Assembly (NCBI GenBank): GCA_030762895.1
Contig: CM061069.1
Location: 4,647,178 to 4,711,177 of the forward strand
Reading direction: 5' to 3'
DNA: 64,000 nt
Origin: Sophora flavescens
Lineage: Eukaryota > Streptophyta > Magnoliopsida > Fabales > Fabaceae
The translations under genes and the position numbers were made by a program. Shown in pieces: positions 47,504 through 59,600 of this stretch. The notes beneath the pieces are model-generated. The model saw only the letters and a list, made by a program, of their open reading frames with translations, was not told where the DNA came from and ran no database searches. How positions within the stretch are numbered: position 1 is the first letter of the stretch; the number at the start of each line of letters is the position of its first letter.

Positions 47504-48173
47504 TGTGACAGGATTAGTAGTGGCCATGTCAGCATAAAGGTTTAGTTGCATGAGTTGGAGGGTAGAGGATGATGTTATAAAGTATGGATGATTGTAAATT
47601 GTGAGTGATGCATGTTTAGGAGTATTATTGTATTATATGCTATGAATCCTTTCCGCTTATGATGATAGAACTGTTTCTTATCTCCCTATTTTCTGTATTT
47701 TTGTGTATGTCTACTTTGTTACGTTAGAAGAACAGATGGACGACTCTGTTACTGAGGAGATGGATGGAACCCTATACTAGACGGAGGTTGTTGAGGAGTT
47801 GAATGACGTTCCGTATGAAGCTGATGATGAAGAACAACCTACTGATCCTAATAATGTAGCGTAGTAAGTTTAGGGCCAGTGGGTCACATAAGACATTTTT
47901 ATTTTCCGTTAGTTATAAGCAGTTTGCGTAAATAAGTACCTGTGTGGGATCCTACTGAGAGGATACCCTAAATAGTGTTGTGTAAAATAAAGGATAATTA
48001 TGTGTGTATTTATGTAATATAGTTTTGGTGTGTCTTATATCTGCAGAAGTTATATAATTATTAATTAAGTTTTAATTTTTACGTATTTTCAACAGTAAGC
48101 ACGCGATTAAGTATATAAATATTAAGGTTTTAACGTAATAATACAATGGGGCACAACGGGGTGTCTCATTTGG

Positions 48174-48185
48174 TGGTATCAGAGC
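48174..48185 (+). other. Primer-binding site, initiator Met-tRNA type
   Basis: TGGTATCAGAGC lies five bases after the 5' LTR and is an exact complement of the 3' end of plant initiator Met-tRNA. It is the usual primer site of plant chromoviruses. Confidence 0.93.
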
Positions 48186-48398
48186 AGTTCGATTCTAATC
48201 GGACTGTGAGGTCTAGGATATTGTTACTGGCCGTGTCTAGTTGAGTCCACATCGGATTTTAACTATGCTTAGAAGATGGGTAATGTGTCCGAATCCGATG
48301 CGATAATTAACATTAGTGTGGCATATGGTATTTATATACTGGTCTATGTGGTATTATATGTCATACTGATAAGAGCGAATGGTTTTTTTTACAGAATC

Positions 48399-49678
48399 AT
48401 GGCTCGTGGAAGAGGACGTCCGATCGACAATGATGACAGAACTCCTGAAAGAATTGTTGGAGCTAACAATGTGGAAAATATTCATACCGGAAGTGGAGGA
48501 GAGTCATATGAGACTCAAGATACCATGAAATACATAGTTACTTCTCTGTTATTACAAACACAGCAGAATGCTGAGATGCTACAGATGAACAAAGAACAGC
48601 AGGAACAACAGAATCAAAGGAGAGCTGCAGCAGCTGAAGATGCTCGACTGACTACTTTCCTGAAAGGAAAGCCACCTCAATTCCGAGGAGATTATGACCC
48701 AGAGAAGGCAGAATGGTGGGTACAAGAGATCGAGAAGATATTCGATACCATGCGCTGTAGAGAGGATAGGAAAGTGACGTTGCAGCCTCCATGTTAACTG
48801 GAGGAGCAGAATCTTGGTGGAAAGGCAAGCGAAGATTGCTGGAGGCTGAGGGCAGAATGATCACTTGGCAGTTGTTTAGCAATTGTTTCTTTGAAAAATA
48901 TTTTCCGCGTCTAGTTTGACGCGAGAAAGAGAGGGAATTCATGAGTCTCAAACAAGGCAACATGACTGTTGGTGATTATGCATCACGATTTGAGGCTCTG
49001 ATTAAGTATTCCGAATTTTATCAGAAATTCCTGGATAAGGATTGGCAATGTAGAAGGTTTGAGGAAGGACTCCGACATGAACTCCAGAGTGCTATAGTAT
49101 TTCTCGATATCCAGAGTTTTCCAGAGCTGGTGGAGAGATGTGGTGCGATCGAAAGTATAGATCTGAGGTTGGCTGTTGAGCAGAAGCAGCAAAGGATTGA
49201 AGGTCCTATTCGATCAGATGTGCAGAGGAGAGTAGATAGTGGTCCTCAGTGGAGACGGGAACCATATAACAAATTAATGCAGACAGTTGCACCAGCACTA
49301 ATTCCTACAGCCTCGGTAGGTGGAGCAGGCTAGCAGCAGCAGAGAGGTTTAGCTTGTTACTTATGTGGAGGACCGCTTTACCTGCGGGATTGCAAGGAGA
49401 GACCTGGTTGTCTCCATTGCGGTAAATCAGGTCATTTTGCTCGTGAGTGTAGACAGAGAAATAGGCAACAGAATGTAGCTACTGGTAGAGGAGCTGGAAG
49501 TTATGGAAGTGAAGCTGGGAGAAGAGACCCAGGAATAGGTCAGCAGATGGATAGACCCCCAACCACTGGGAGAGTGTTCACCATGAGGGGAATTGATTCC
49601 TCTCTTCGTGCAGATCTCATAAAAGGTATGTGTAATATTGTTATAATCGGAATAGTGGAATACGCTCCAAGGATCTAA
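48399..49678 (+). pseudogene. Broken gag (and start of protease region) of the chromovirus-like element
   Basis: From ATG 48399 (MARGRGRPIDNDD) the frame runs through a Gln/Glu-rich helix to the retrotransposon gag domain (LKGKPPQFRGDYDPEKAEWW, IEKIFDTM). A single-base frameshift near 48781-48790 moves the gag homology into another frame (GGAESWWKGK, then FFEKYFP). An in-frame TGA at 48917 is followed by REFMSLKQGNMTVGDYASRF, and a TAG at 49331 precedes two zinc knuckles. The first has lost its histidine; the second, CLHCGKSGHFAREC (49409-49450), is intact. After GRVFTMRGIDSSLRADLIKG, which corresponds to the beginning of the protease region in related elements, homology ends and a stop follows at 49676. 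The product would normally form the virus-like particle. This copy cannot make it. Confidence 0.85.
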
Positions 49679-50087
49679 GAATTGTGATTTGATACTTTGA
49701 GTAGGAAGTTAGGGTTGTATTGATCGTGGTGTTAATCGTGGAAGTTAGATGTTGAAATTGATTGTGGTGTTAATTGTAGGAGTTAGATGTTAGAATAAGT
49801 TTTTTTGGGGAATCAGTATTAAAAAGAGAAAAGGATTAAGTTTTAATTATGTCCTTTAAGGATGTTAGATCAAGTTGGAAAGGTTAAGAACAATGAATAA
49901 AATATAGTGATGGATAAGTTCGAGGATAAATAGAATGATATAAGAATGAATTCTATTAGGAAGTTACCGCTGTCACCTAGGGGAAAAACAGCGATGAGAA
50001 ATATAATGTTGGGTCTTTAGATTAAGATACGATTACTAGATGATGTCTAGTGTTGAGTTAAGAAATTCCGAGGACGGAATTTTTTCT
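49679..50087 (+). other. Non-coding remnant between gag and the 3' LTR
   Basis: 409 bases with no long frame. It has a local repeat (GATTGTGGTGTTAATTG and a near copy, 49722-49785). The last part, reading AAGAAATTCCGAGGACGGAA then TTTTTTC, is the sequence that typically follows the end of pol in this group of elements. So the pol gene was deleted between the protease start and the 3' end of the interior. Confidence 0.65.
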
Positions 50088-50098
50088 AAGAGGGGTAG
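50088..50098 (+). other. Polypurine tract of the 9-kb element
   Basis: AAGAGGGGTAG, followed by TAA and then the TG of the 3' LTR at 50102. It is the expected plus-strand primer position. Confidence 0.75.
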
Positions 50099-51246
50099 TA
50101 ATGTAACACCTTACTTTTTATTTTCCGATTTTTATTTTTTCAGTAAAAATATTTTCGCTGTATTAACCGGTATAAATGTATTTATTTATATTTTTATCTG
50201 AGTTCATGGAGATTGATTTTTATGAAATAAAAATCATATTCATACTCTATCTTAGGATAGAAGCTTAGGATAAAATTTTGGGTTGAAAATTCAGACGGAA
50301 ATCGGTCTGCGTTTTCACTGACAGTATAACTTTACTGAGCAGAAAACCTAATTTTGACTCGTGAACGAAATGGTTTATATTTAAATCATATTTCCAACGA
50401 GTTTGGTTAGTTTGAAAATTTTCAGTAGAAAACGAAATATTATGCTTTTACGCAGGCGTAAAACCCTAATCAGGAAACCGACGGAGTCGAAAACGGAACT
50501 ACAGAGACCCGTCAAGAGATCGGGATAACGAGTCATACATGATGATTCATGGTGATGAGTCACACTTTTAAGTCTAGAAGGTTCTACAAGGTTAAAGTGA
50601 CAATTTATTAATTTTACGCTTAAGTCCCTGAACTTTCTATTAATTCCACTTTGGTCCCTAAGTTAGTTTCTATGTTTTTCCAAGTGAATTGGGATAGAAT
50701 CCTTGTTCCAAAACCCTTAGTGGACAGTGGCTATGAAGCCAAAATTCATTATCCATGGACTAATTCCATAAAGCCCATTAGAAATCATATAAGTTTCCTA
50801 TGTCATGTTAAGCCTTAAGCATTTTAGTGGGCCCTACATAAATGAATCCAAGCCCAAAATTTTAAGGCCCATGCGCAAGCCCAATATGTAGTAGGGGCTG
50901 CCCTCATTTTTGATGAGCCAAAATTATTCTAGAATTTTCTACCATGTTCTCACACATTCTACATTTTTCTCCAAGATTCTACACCATTCTACTATCTTCT
51001 CAAATGTTCTCCAACATTCTAGGTTCTTCTCAAAATATCTCATGAAAAATCAGCCAAGATAAGTCAATATGAGACCACATTTAATGTGGCACATGGTCAT
51101 CATTTCAATTTATTGGCAATTTGCAAAATAGTCCTTATACTTTTGGAATCTTTACAAAATGGTCCCTAGGAATTATTTGCACTTTAATCCTTTGAACAAG
51201 CCAACTCATTCCTACTAGATCCTTCTAAAGTGGCTCAACCAACCTC

Positions 51247-51254
51247 TATAAATA
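51247..51254 (+). promoter_or_regulatory. TATA box copy in the 3' LTR
   Basis: TATAAATA in the context AACCTCTATAAATACCC, the counterpart of the 45691 site. In the 3' LTR it could drive transcription outward into satellite block C. Confidence 0.5.
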
Positions 51255-52353
51255 CCCTCCCTCACATTTCATTTGGTTCCTATTGCTTTTGTTCTAAAAA
51301 CTCTTAAGTTCATAAGTCTTTAAGCATCAATTTGTGAAGCAAGTTCTTGGATTCTCACTTGTCTTTGATCTTCAAGAGGTGAATCCTATTCTTCTTCCTT
51401 AATCATGTCTATGTTCTTTAATGAGTTTCTTGATTCAAAGTTTGTTTCATATTTGTTCATCACTTTTAAGTTTCTAGATCTAGAACTTTGAAAATTCATA
51501 AAAAATTGTAGAAAAATCATAAAAATGTGAAACCAATTTCTATGATCTAGTTTTGATCCCTAATTTTTTTATCCAAGATCATGTGATCAAAATCATTTTC
51601 CTTCCCTATTTTCTAATTGAGGTCGAAACTGAGTACAAAAGTGGTTTTCATGTTTTGTTGTTTTGTTTGAAAGTTAGTACTTGATTTAAGTTCTATAGTA
51701 CTTTTATAGCTTAAATCCAAGAGCTTAGGTTCAGTAAAAATCCCTAGCCTAATTTTCTGTGTGAGGCCGAAATTCATTTAAATAGGTCTTGGAATATTTT
51801 ATTCATGTTTTCAAGTCATAGCAATGTATCTAGGCTACCTAGGACCTAAGTAATTAGTATCCAAAAGCTTAGGTTGAGAAAAGAACTCTAACCCTCATTT
51901 GGATGCGTTGGCCGAACCTAGTACCATAAGTCCATATTTAGATTTGTTGATTCATTTGTTTTATTTTTTGAAGGTGGTTTTTTTAACTCGTGGCGGGACA
52001 ACGAGGATCGTCGTTTTCGTGTTTCCGGTGATAACTCAGGTGGGAGAAAGAACCATTCCATCATCGGAACCGATAAGTAGTATAAAATTTATAATAATGG
52101 TGTAGGGCGACCAAAACCCTACTAGTGGCCGAGTAATCGACAATACCAAAATCGTATTGGAAACTTTTTCGTAATACCAATGACGATTTGGGAATTGTAG
52201 GTTTATCGCCTTAGGTTAATTTATTCATATTTGAGGATGTCTGAATTACTTACTTTTGGCTGTTTGTGATCCGCTGGTTGAGGTATTCCATCTGTATGTG
52301 ACGTATTATTGCAGTGTTTGAATATTTATGATATTGAGGATGTTCAGTGTCTG

Positions 52354-52462
52354 TCACGGCCGTGATGGTTGTCATGGCTAGGCCGTGACTGGTTATGTTT
52401 TGTGAAATTCTTGCCTTTGTTGTCTGTCACGGCCGTGATGGCCATCACGGCCAGGCTGTGAC
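52354..52462. repeat. Pair of 36-bp palindromic motifs in the 3' LTR
   Basis: Copies at 52354-52389 and 52427-52462, 73 bp apart as in the 5' LTR. The second has a complete left palindrome and central CGTGATGGCCATCACG. The two LTRs differ in which arms carry C-to-T changes, so the motif was better preserved at insertion than it is now. Confidence 0.93.
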
Positions 52463-52806
52463 AGAGTCCGACTTTGTCTTTTTTTTTGTTGGACTATTAT
52501 GATTTGGTTGTGATAAATTGCCTTATATGATATTGAGATATTTGAATATTCTGTTGATTAAGGTGTTATACATGATCTGCCTGGGTTTAATACTATGCTT
52601 AGATGATTTTAAGGAAAGATATATATTGCTCGGAGGTATTTTGTTTGGGTGAGAGTTTTGAATATGAATTAGAGGTGCCTCGCTATTATTTTATATAAGT
52701 GATGTGATATAGAATGCAAGTGGAGGTTGTGAGGAAAAGCTTGAGGTACTAGGTTGTTATTGATAAAAGGCAGTGAGGATCATATGTTGCATTGCTGTTC
52801 ATAACC

Positions 52807-53062
52807 GTGTATTTGAGATACACGAGGTCCGAAGTTCTCGTGGACTGTTCCAAATTAGAATTTAAGTTGTGCAACTATAGTGTCATTGCTATGCATGAGC
52901 ACCCTTGATAGAGAAGAGAGAGAGAACCAGGGTGTGCACCGACGGTACTGTGCAGCTATAGTGTCATTGCTTTGCATAAGCATTCTCACCATGGATGAGA
53001 ATGTGCACCGGCGTTGGGAACGTGTCACTTGGACGAATGACTGACATTCCTAACGAGGGATG
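52807..53062 (+). repeat. Hairpin-rich segment in the 3' LTR
   Basis: Consecutive inverted repeats GTGTAT/ATACAC (52807-52823), CACGAG/CTCGTG (52821-52842, overlapping the previous arm), CACCCT/AGGGTG, CATTCTCA/TGAGAATG and CATTCCT/AGGGATG. The first is the single-copy counterpart of the eight-copy array at 30334-30556. Confidence 0.78.
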
Positions 53063-53668
53063 TGTGACAGGATTAGTAGTGGCCATGTCAGCATAAAGGT
53101 TTAGTTGCATGAGTTGGAGCGTAGAGGATGATGTTATAAAGTTTGGATGATTGTAAATTATGAGTGATGCATGTTTAGGAGTATTATTGTATTATATTCT
53201 ATGAATCTTTTCCGCTTATGATGATAGAACTGTTTCTTATCTCCCTATTTTCTGTATTTTTGTGTATGTCTACTTTGTTACGTTAGAAGACCAGATGGAC
53301 AACTTTGTTACTAAGGAGATGGATGGAACCCTATACGAGACGGAGGTTGTTGAGGAGTTGAATGACATTTCGTATGAAGCTAACACTAAAGAAAAACCTA
53401 CTGATCCTAATAATGTAGTGTAGTAAGTTTAGGGCCAGTGGGTCATATAAGACGTTTTTATTTCCCGTTAGTTATAAGCAGTTTGTGTAAATAAGTACCT
53501 GTGTGGGATCCTACCGAGAGGATACCCTAAACAGTGTTGTGTAAAATAAAGGATAATTATTAATTAAGTTTTAATTTTTTACGTATTTTCAACAGTAAGC
53601 GTGCGATTAAGTAAATAAATATTAAGGTTTTAATGTAATAATATAATAGGGCACAACGGGGTGTCTCA

Positions 53669-56600
53669 CGTTCCGAGGCGGAGCAGAAGCACCAAGGCAG
53701 GGGGGATCGTCCTGAAGTGGCCTTGGATGTGGTGGCAAACACCAGATCGGCTGAAGGCGCATCGAAAAGGATCCTCGTGATGTTGTTCGTTTTTCAAAAT
53801 GTTGGCTTTCCATATTTATCATTTTCGTGAGGTACTCGATGGTGTGGTGAGGTTGTGGGTGTGGGTGTGCGTGTCCGCGACCTTTTCTGTGGATGGACGT
53901 CGTGTTAGGTGATGCCTTTCGGGGCGGAGCCGAAGCACCAAGAGACGGGTGATAGTCCTGAAGTGGCCTTGGAAATGCAGGTAAACATCGTATCGACTGA
54001 AGGCGCATTGGAAAGTTTCCTTGCGATGTTGTTGGTTTTTAAAAATGCTGGCTTTCGATATTTATCAATTTCGTGGGGTACTCGATGGTGTGGGTAGGCT
54101 GTGGGTGCGCGGCTTATCGACTTTCGTTGTGGATGGACGTGGTGTTAATAGATGCCTTCTGGGGAGGAGCCGAAGCACCAAGACACGGGTATTCGTCCTG
54201 AAGTGGCCTTGGATGTGGTGGCAAAAACATAATCGGCTGAAGGCGCATCTGAAAGGATACTTGTGATGTTGTTAGTTTTTAAAAATGTTGGCTTTGGATA
54301 TTTATCAATTTCGTGGGGTACTCGATGGTGCGGTGAGGCTGTGGGTGAGCGGCTCCTCAACCTTTTCTGTGGAGGGACGTGATGTTTGGTGATGCCTTCC
54401 GGGGCGGAGTCGAAGCACCAAGATACGGGTGATCGTCCTGAAGTGGCTTTGCAAGGGGTGGCAAACACCAGATCGGCTAAAGGCATATCGGAAAGGATCC
54501 TCGTGATGTTGTTGGTTTTTCAAAATGTTGGCTTTCGATATTTATCAATTTTGTGGGGTACTCGAAGGTGTGGCGAGACAGTGGGTGCGTGGATCCTCGA
54601 CCTTGGGTGTGGATGGACGTGGTGTTAGGTGATGCCTTCCGGGGTGGAGCCGAAGCACAAAGAGACAGGTGATCGTCCTAAAGTGGCCTTGGAAGGGGTG
54701 GCAAACACCAGATCAGCTGAAGGCGCATCGGAAAGGATCCTTGTGATGTTGTTGATTTTTAAAAATATTGGTTTTCGATATTTATCAATTTCGTGGGGTA
54801 CTCGATGGTGTGGCGAGGTTGTGGATGCGCGACTCCTTGACCTTGGTTGTGGAAGGATGTGGTGTTAGTAGATGTCGTCCGGGGTGGAGCCGAAGCACCA
54901 AGACACGGGTGATCATCCTGAAGTGGCCTTGGATGTGGTGGCAAACACCAGATCGACTGAAGGCGCATCAGAAAGGATCCTCGTGATGTTGTTGGTTTGT
55001 AAAAATGTTGGCTTTCGAAATTTATCAATTTCATGGGGTACTGGATGGTGTGGTGAGGTTGTGCGTGGGCATCTCCTCGACCTTTTCTGTGGATGGACGT
55101 GGTGTTAGGTGATGCCTTCCGTGGCGGAGCCAAAGCGCCAAGAGACGGGTGATCGTCCTGAAGTGTCCTTGGAAGTGGTGGCAAACACCGGATCGACTGA
55201 AGTCGCATCGAAAAGGATCCTCGTGATGTTGTTGGTTTTGTAAAATGTTGGCTTTCGATATTTATCAATTTCGAGGAGTATTCGATGGTGTGGCAAGGCT
55301 GTGGGTGTGCGGCTCCTCGACCTTTTCTGTGGATGGACGTGGTGTTAGGTGATGCCTTCCGGGGCGGAGTCGAAGCACCAAGAGAGGCACGATCGTCCTG
55401 ATGTGGCCTTGGAAGGGGTGGCAAACACCAGATCGGTTGAAGGCGCATCGGAAAGGATCATCATGATGTTTTTGGTTTTTAAAAATATTGGTTTTCGATA
55501 TTTATCAATTTCGTGGGGTACTCGATGGTGTGGCGAGGTTGTGGATGCACGGTTCCTCGACCTTTGTTGTGGAAGGACGTGGTGTTAGTAGATGCCTTCG
55601 GGGTCGAATCCGAAGCACCAAGACACAGGTGATCGTCCTGAAGTGGCCTTGGATGTGGGGGCAAACACCAGATCGACCGTAGGTGCATCGGAAAGGATCC
55701 TCGTGATGTTGGTTATTAAAAATGTTGGCTTTCGATATTTATCAATTTCATGGGGTACTTGATGGTGTGGTGAGGCTGTGGGTGCGCGTCCCCTGGACCT
55801 TTTCTATGGATGGACGTGGTGTTAGGTGATACCTTACGGGGCGGAGCCGAAGCACCAATAGACGGGTGATCATCCTGAAGTGGCATTGGAAGTGGTGGCA
55901 AACGCCGAATCGACTGAAGACGCATCGGAAAGGATCCTCGTGATGTTGTTGGTTTTTTGAAATGTTGGCTTTGGATATTTATCAATTTCATGGGGTACTA
56001 GATGGTGTGGTGAGGATGTGGGTACGCGGCTCCTCGACCTTTTCTGTGGATGGACATGGTGTTAGGTGATGCCTTCCGGGGCGGAGCCGAAGCTGCAAAG
56101 ACGGGTGATCGTCCTGAAGTGGCCTTGGAAGGGGTGGCAAACACCAGATCGGCTGAAGGCACATCGAAAAAGATCATCGTGATGTTGTTTGTTTTTAAAA
56201 ATGTTTGCTTTCGATATTTATCAATTTTGTGGGGTACTCGATGGTGTGGCAGGGTTGTGGGTGCACGGCTCCTCGACCTTGGTTGTGGATGGACGTGTTG
56301 TTAGGTGATGCCTTCCGGGGCGGAGCCGAAGCACCAAGAAACCGGTGATCGTCTTGAAGTGGCCTTGGAAGGGGTGGCAAACACCAGATCGACTGAAGGC
56401 GCATCAGAAAGGATTCTTGCGATGTTGTTGGTTTTTAAAAATGTTGGCTTTCGATATTTATCAATATTGTGGGAAACTTGATGGTATGGTGAGGCTATGG
56501 GTGCACGGTTCCTCGACCTTGGTTGTGGATGGACGTGGGGTTAGGTGATTCCTTCCGGGGATGGAGCCGAAGCACCAAGAGACGGGTGATCATCCTGAAG

Positions 56601-59600
56601 TGGCCTTGGAAGTTGTGCCAAACACCAGATCGACTGAAGGTGCATCAGAAAGGATCCTCTTGATGTTGTTGGTTTTTAAAAATGTTGGCTTTCGATGTTT
56701 ATCAATTTCGTGGGGTACTCGATTGTGTGACAAGACTCTGGGTGCGCGGCTCCTCGACCCAAGTTGTGGATGGACGTGTTGTTAGGTGATACCTTCCATG
56801 GCGGAGACGAAGCACCAAGAGACGGGTGATCGTCCTGAAGTGGCCTTGGAAAGGGTGGCACATACCAGATCGGCTGAAGGCGCATCGGAAAAGATCCACT
56901 TGATGTTGTTGGTTTTTAAAATGTTGGTTGTCGATATTAATCAATTTTGTGGGGTACTCGATGGTGTGGTGAGGTTGTGGGTTTGCGGATCCTCGACCTT
57001 GGTTGTGGATGGACGGGGTGTTAGGTGATGCCTTCCGGGGCGAAGCCGAAGCACCAAGAGACTAGTGATCGTCCTGAAGTGGTCTTGGAAGGGGTGAAAA
57101 ACACCAGATCGTCTGAAGGCGCATCGGAAAGGACCTTCTTGATGTTGTTGTTTTTTAAAAATATTGGATTTCGATATTTATCAATTTCGTGGGGTAGTCG
57201 ATGGTGTGGTGAGGGTGTTGGTGCGCGACTTCTCGACCTTTTCAGTGGATGGACGTGGTGTTAGGTGATGCCTTTTGGGGTGGAACCGAAGCACCAAGAG
57301 ACGGGTCATCGTCCTGAAGTGGCCTTGGAAGTGGTGGCAAACACCGGATAGCCTGAAGGCACATCAGAAAGGATCCTTGTGATGTTGTTGGTTTTTAAAA
57401 ATATTGGCTTTCCATATTTATCAATTTCGTGGGGTACTCGATGGTCTGGCGAGGTTGTGGGTGCGCAGCTCCTCGACCTTTGTTGTGGAAGGATGTGGGG
57501 TTAGTATATCCCTTCCGGGGCGGAGCCGAAGCACCAACACACGGGTGGTCGTCCTGAAGTCGCCTTGGATGGGGTGGCAAACACTCGATCGGCTGAAGGC
57601 GCATCGGACAAGATCCTCATGATGTTGTTGGTTTTTAAAAATGTTGGCTTTCGATAATTATCAATTTCGTGGGGTATTCGATGGTGTGGTGAGGGTGTGG
57701 GAGCGCGGCTCCTCGACCTTTTCAGTGGATGGACGTGGTGTTAGGTGATGTCTTCCGAGGCGGAGCCGAAGCACCAAGAGAAGGGCGATCGTTCTGAAGT
57801 GGCCTTTGAAGTGGTGGCAAAAAACGGATCGACCGAAGGCGCATCGGAAAGGATTCTTGCGGTGTTGTTGGTTTTTAAAAATATTGGCTTTCGATATTTA
57901 TCAATTTCAAGGGGTACTCGATGGTGTGGCGAGGCTGTGGATGCACGATTTCTCGACTTTCGATGTGGATGGACGGGGTGTTAGGTGATGCCTTCTGGGG
58001 AGGAACCGAAGCACCAAGAGACGGGTGATCGTCCTGAAGTGGCCTTGGAAGGGGTGGCAAACACCGGATCTCCTGAAGGCGCATCGGAAAGGATCCTTGC
58101 GATGTTGTAGGTTTTTAAAAATGTTGGCTTTCAATATTTATCAATTTCATGGGGTACTCGATGGAGTGGCGAGGTTATGGGTGCGCGGCTCCTCGACCTT
58201 GGTTGTGGATGGCCGTGGTGTTTGTAGATGCCTTCCGGGGCGGAGTCGAAGCACCAAGAGACGGGTGATCATCCTGATGTGGACTTGCATGGGTGGCAAA
58301 CACCAGATCGGCTGAAGGCGCATCGGAAAGGATCCTCGTGATGTTGTTGGTTTTTAAAATTGGTGGCTTTATATATTTATCAATTTGGTGGGCTACTCGA
58401 TAGTGTGGTGAGACTGTCAGTGCGCCGCTCCTTGACCATTTTTGTGGCTGGACGTGGTGTTAGGTGACACCTTCCGTGGCGGAGCCGAAGCACCAATAGA
58501 AGGGTGACTGTCCTGAAGTGCCATTGGAAGTGGTGCCAAACACCGGATCGACTGAAAGCGCATCGGAAAGAATTCTTGCGATGTTGTTGGTTTTTAAAAA
58601 TGTTGTCTTTCGATATTTATCAATTACGTGGGGTACTCGATGGTGTGGTGACAATGTGGGTGTGCGGCTCCTCGACCTTGGTTGTGGATGGACGTGTTGT
58701 TAGGTGATGCCTTCGGGGGCAGAGACGAAGCACCAAGAGACGGGTGATCATCCTGAATTGGCCTTCGATGGGGTGGCAAATATCGGATCGGCTGAAGGCG
58801 CATCGGAAAATATCCTCTTGATGTTGTTGGTTTATAAAAATATTGGCTTTCGATATTTATCAATTTCGTGGGGTACTCGATGGTGTGGCGAGGATGTGGG
58901 TGCGCGGCTTCTCGGCTTTCGTTGTGGATGGATTGGGAGTTATGTGATGCTTCCGGGGCGGAACCGAAGCACCAAGAGACAGGTGATTGTCCGGAAGTGG
59001 CCTTGGAAGGGGTGGCAAACACCAGATCGTCTGAAGGCGCATCGGAAAGGATCCTCTTGATGTTGTTGGTTTTTAAAAATATTGGCTTCCAATATTTATT
59101 AATTTTATGGCGTACTCAATGGTGTGGTGAGGCTGTGGGTGCATGACTCCTCGACCTTTTCTGTGGATGCACGTGGTGTTAAGTGAAGTCTTCCGAGGCG
59201 GAGCCGAAACACCAAGAGACGGGTGATCGTCCTGAAGTGGCGTTGTAAGTGGTGGCAAAAACCGGATCGACTGAAGGCGCATCGAAAAGGATTCTTGCGA
59301 TGTTGTTGGTTTTTAAAAATGTTGGCTTTCGATATTTATCAATATTGTGCGATACTTGATGGTGTGGCGAGGCTATGGGTGCTCGACTCCTAGACCTTGG
59401 TTGTGGATGGACGTGGTGTTAGGTGATGCCTTCCGGGGACGGAGCCGAAGCACCCAGAGACGGGTGATCGTCCTGAAGTGGCCTTGGATGTGGTGGCAAA
59501 CACCAGATCGACTGAAGGCACATCGAAAAAGATCCTCATGATGTTGTTGATTTCTGAAAATGTTGGCTTTCAATATTTATCAATATTATGGGGCACTCGA

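Larger units (their letters stand above)
44621..48168 (+). repeat. 5' LTR of the 9-kb element
   Basis: Compared with the 3' LTR it lacks a segment of about 70 bp after GTTTGAAAA (near 44935; the extra sequence in the 3' copy is about 50415-50490), and it keeps about 50 bp near the end (around 48000-48055) that the 3' LTR has lost. Both deletions end in short repeats, GAAAA and AATTAT. Otherwise the LTRs match at the great majority of positions. It contains a TATA box, two 36-bp palindromic motifs and a hairpin cluster. Confidence 0.94.
44621..53668 (+). mobile_element. Chromovirus-like Ty3/gypsy element with 3.5-kb LTRs and internal deletion (LARD-like)
   Basis: The element is 9048 bp. LTRs of 3548 and 3567 bp begin TGTAACACC and end GGGTGTCTCA. 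The internal region is only 1933 bp. The primer-binding site matches initiator Met-tRNA exactly, and a purine tract precedes the 3' LTR. The target duplication is CCTTC (44616-44620) and CGTTC (53669-53673), with one mismatch. The interior has a broken gag with a zinc knuckle and the very start of a protease-like region, then non-coding sequence. RT, RNase H, integrase and chromodomain are absent. The gag sequence and PBS type resemble Tekay-type chromoviruses. Large LTRs around a small interior resemble large retrotransposon derivatives (LARDs). It inserted into the satellite between blocks B and C. Confidence 0.92.
50102..53668 (+). repeat. 3' LTR of the 9-kb element
   Basis: 3567 bp, from TGTAACACC to GGGTGTCTCA. 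It carries the segment missing from the 5' LTR near 50415-50490 and lacks about 50 bp near 53560 that the 5' LTR keeps. Because each copy lacks something the other has, both are post-insertion (or template-switch) deletions. It is followed by CGTTC, an imperfect target duplication, and then satellite. Confidence 0.94.
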
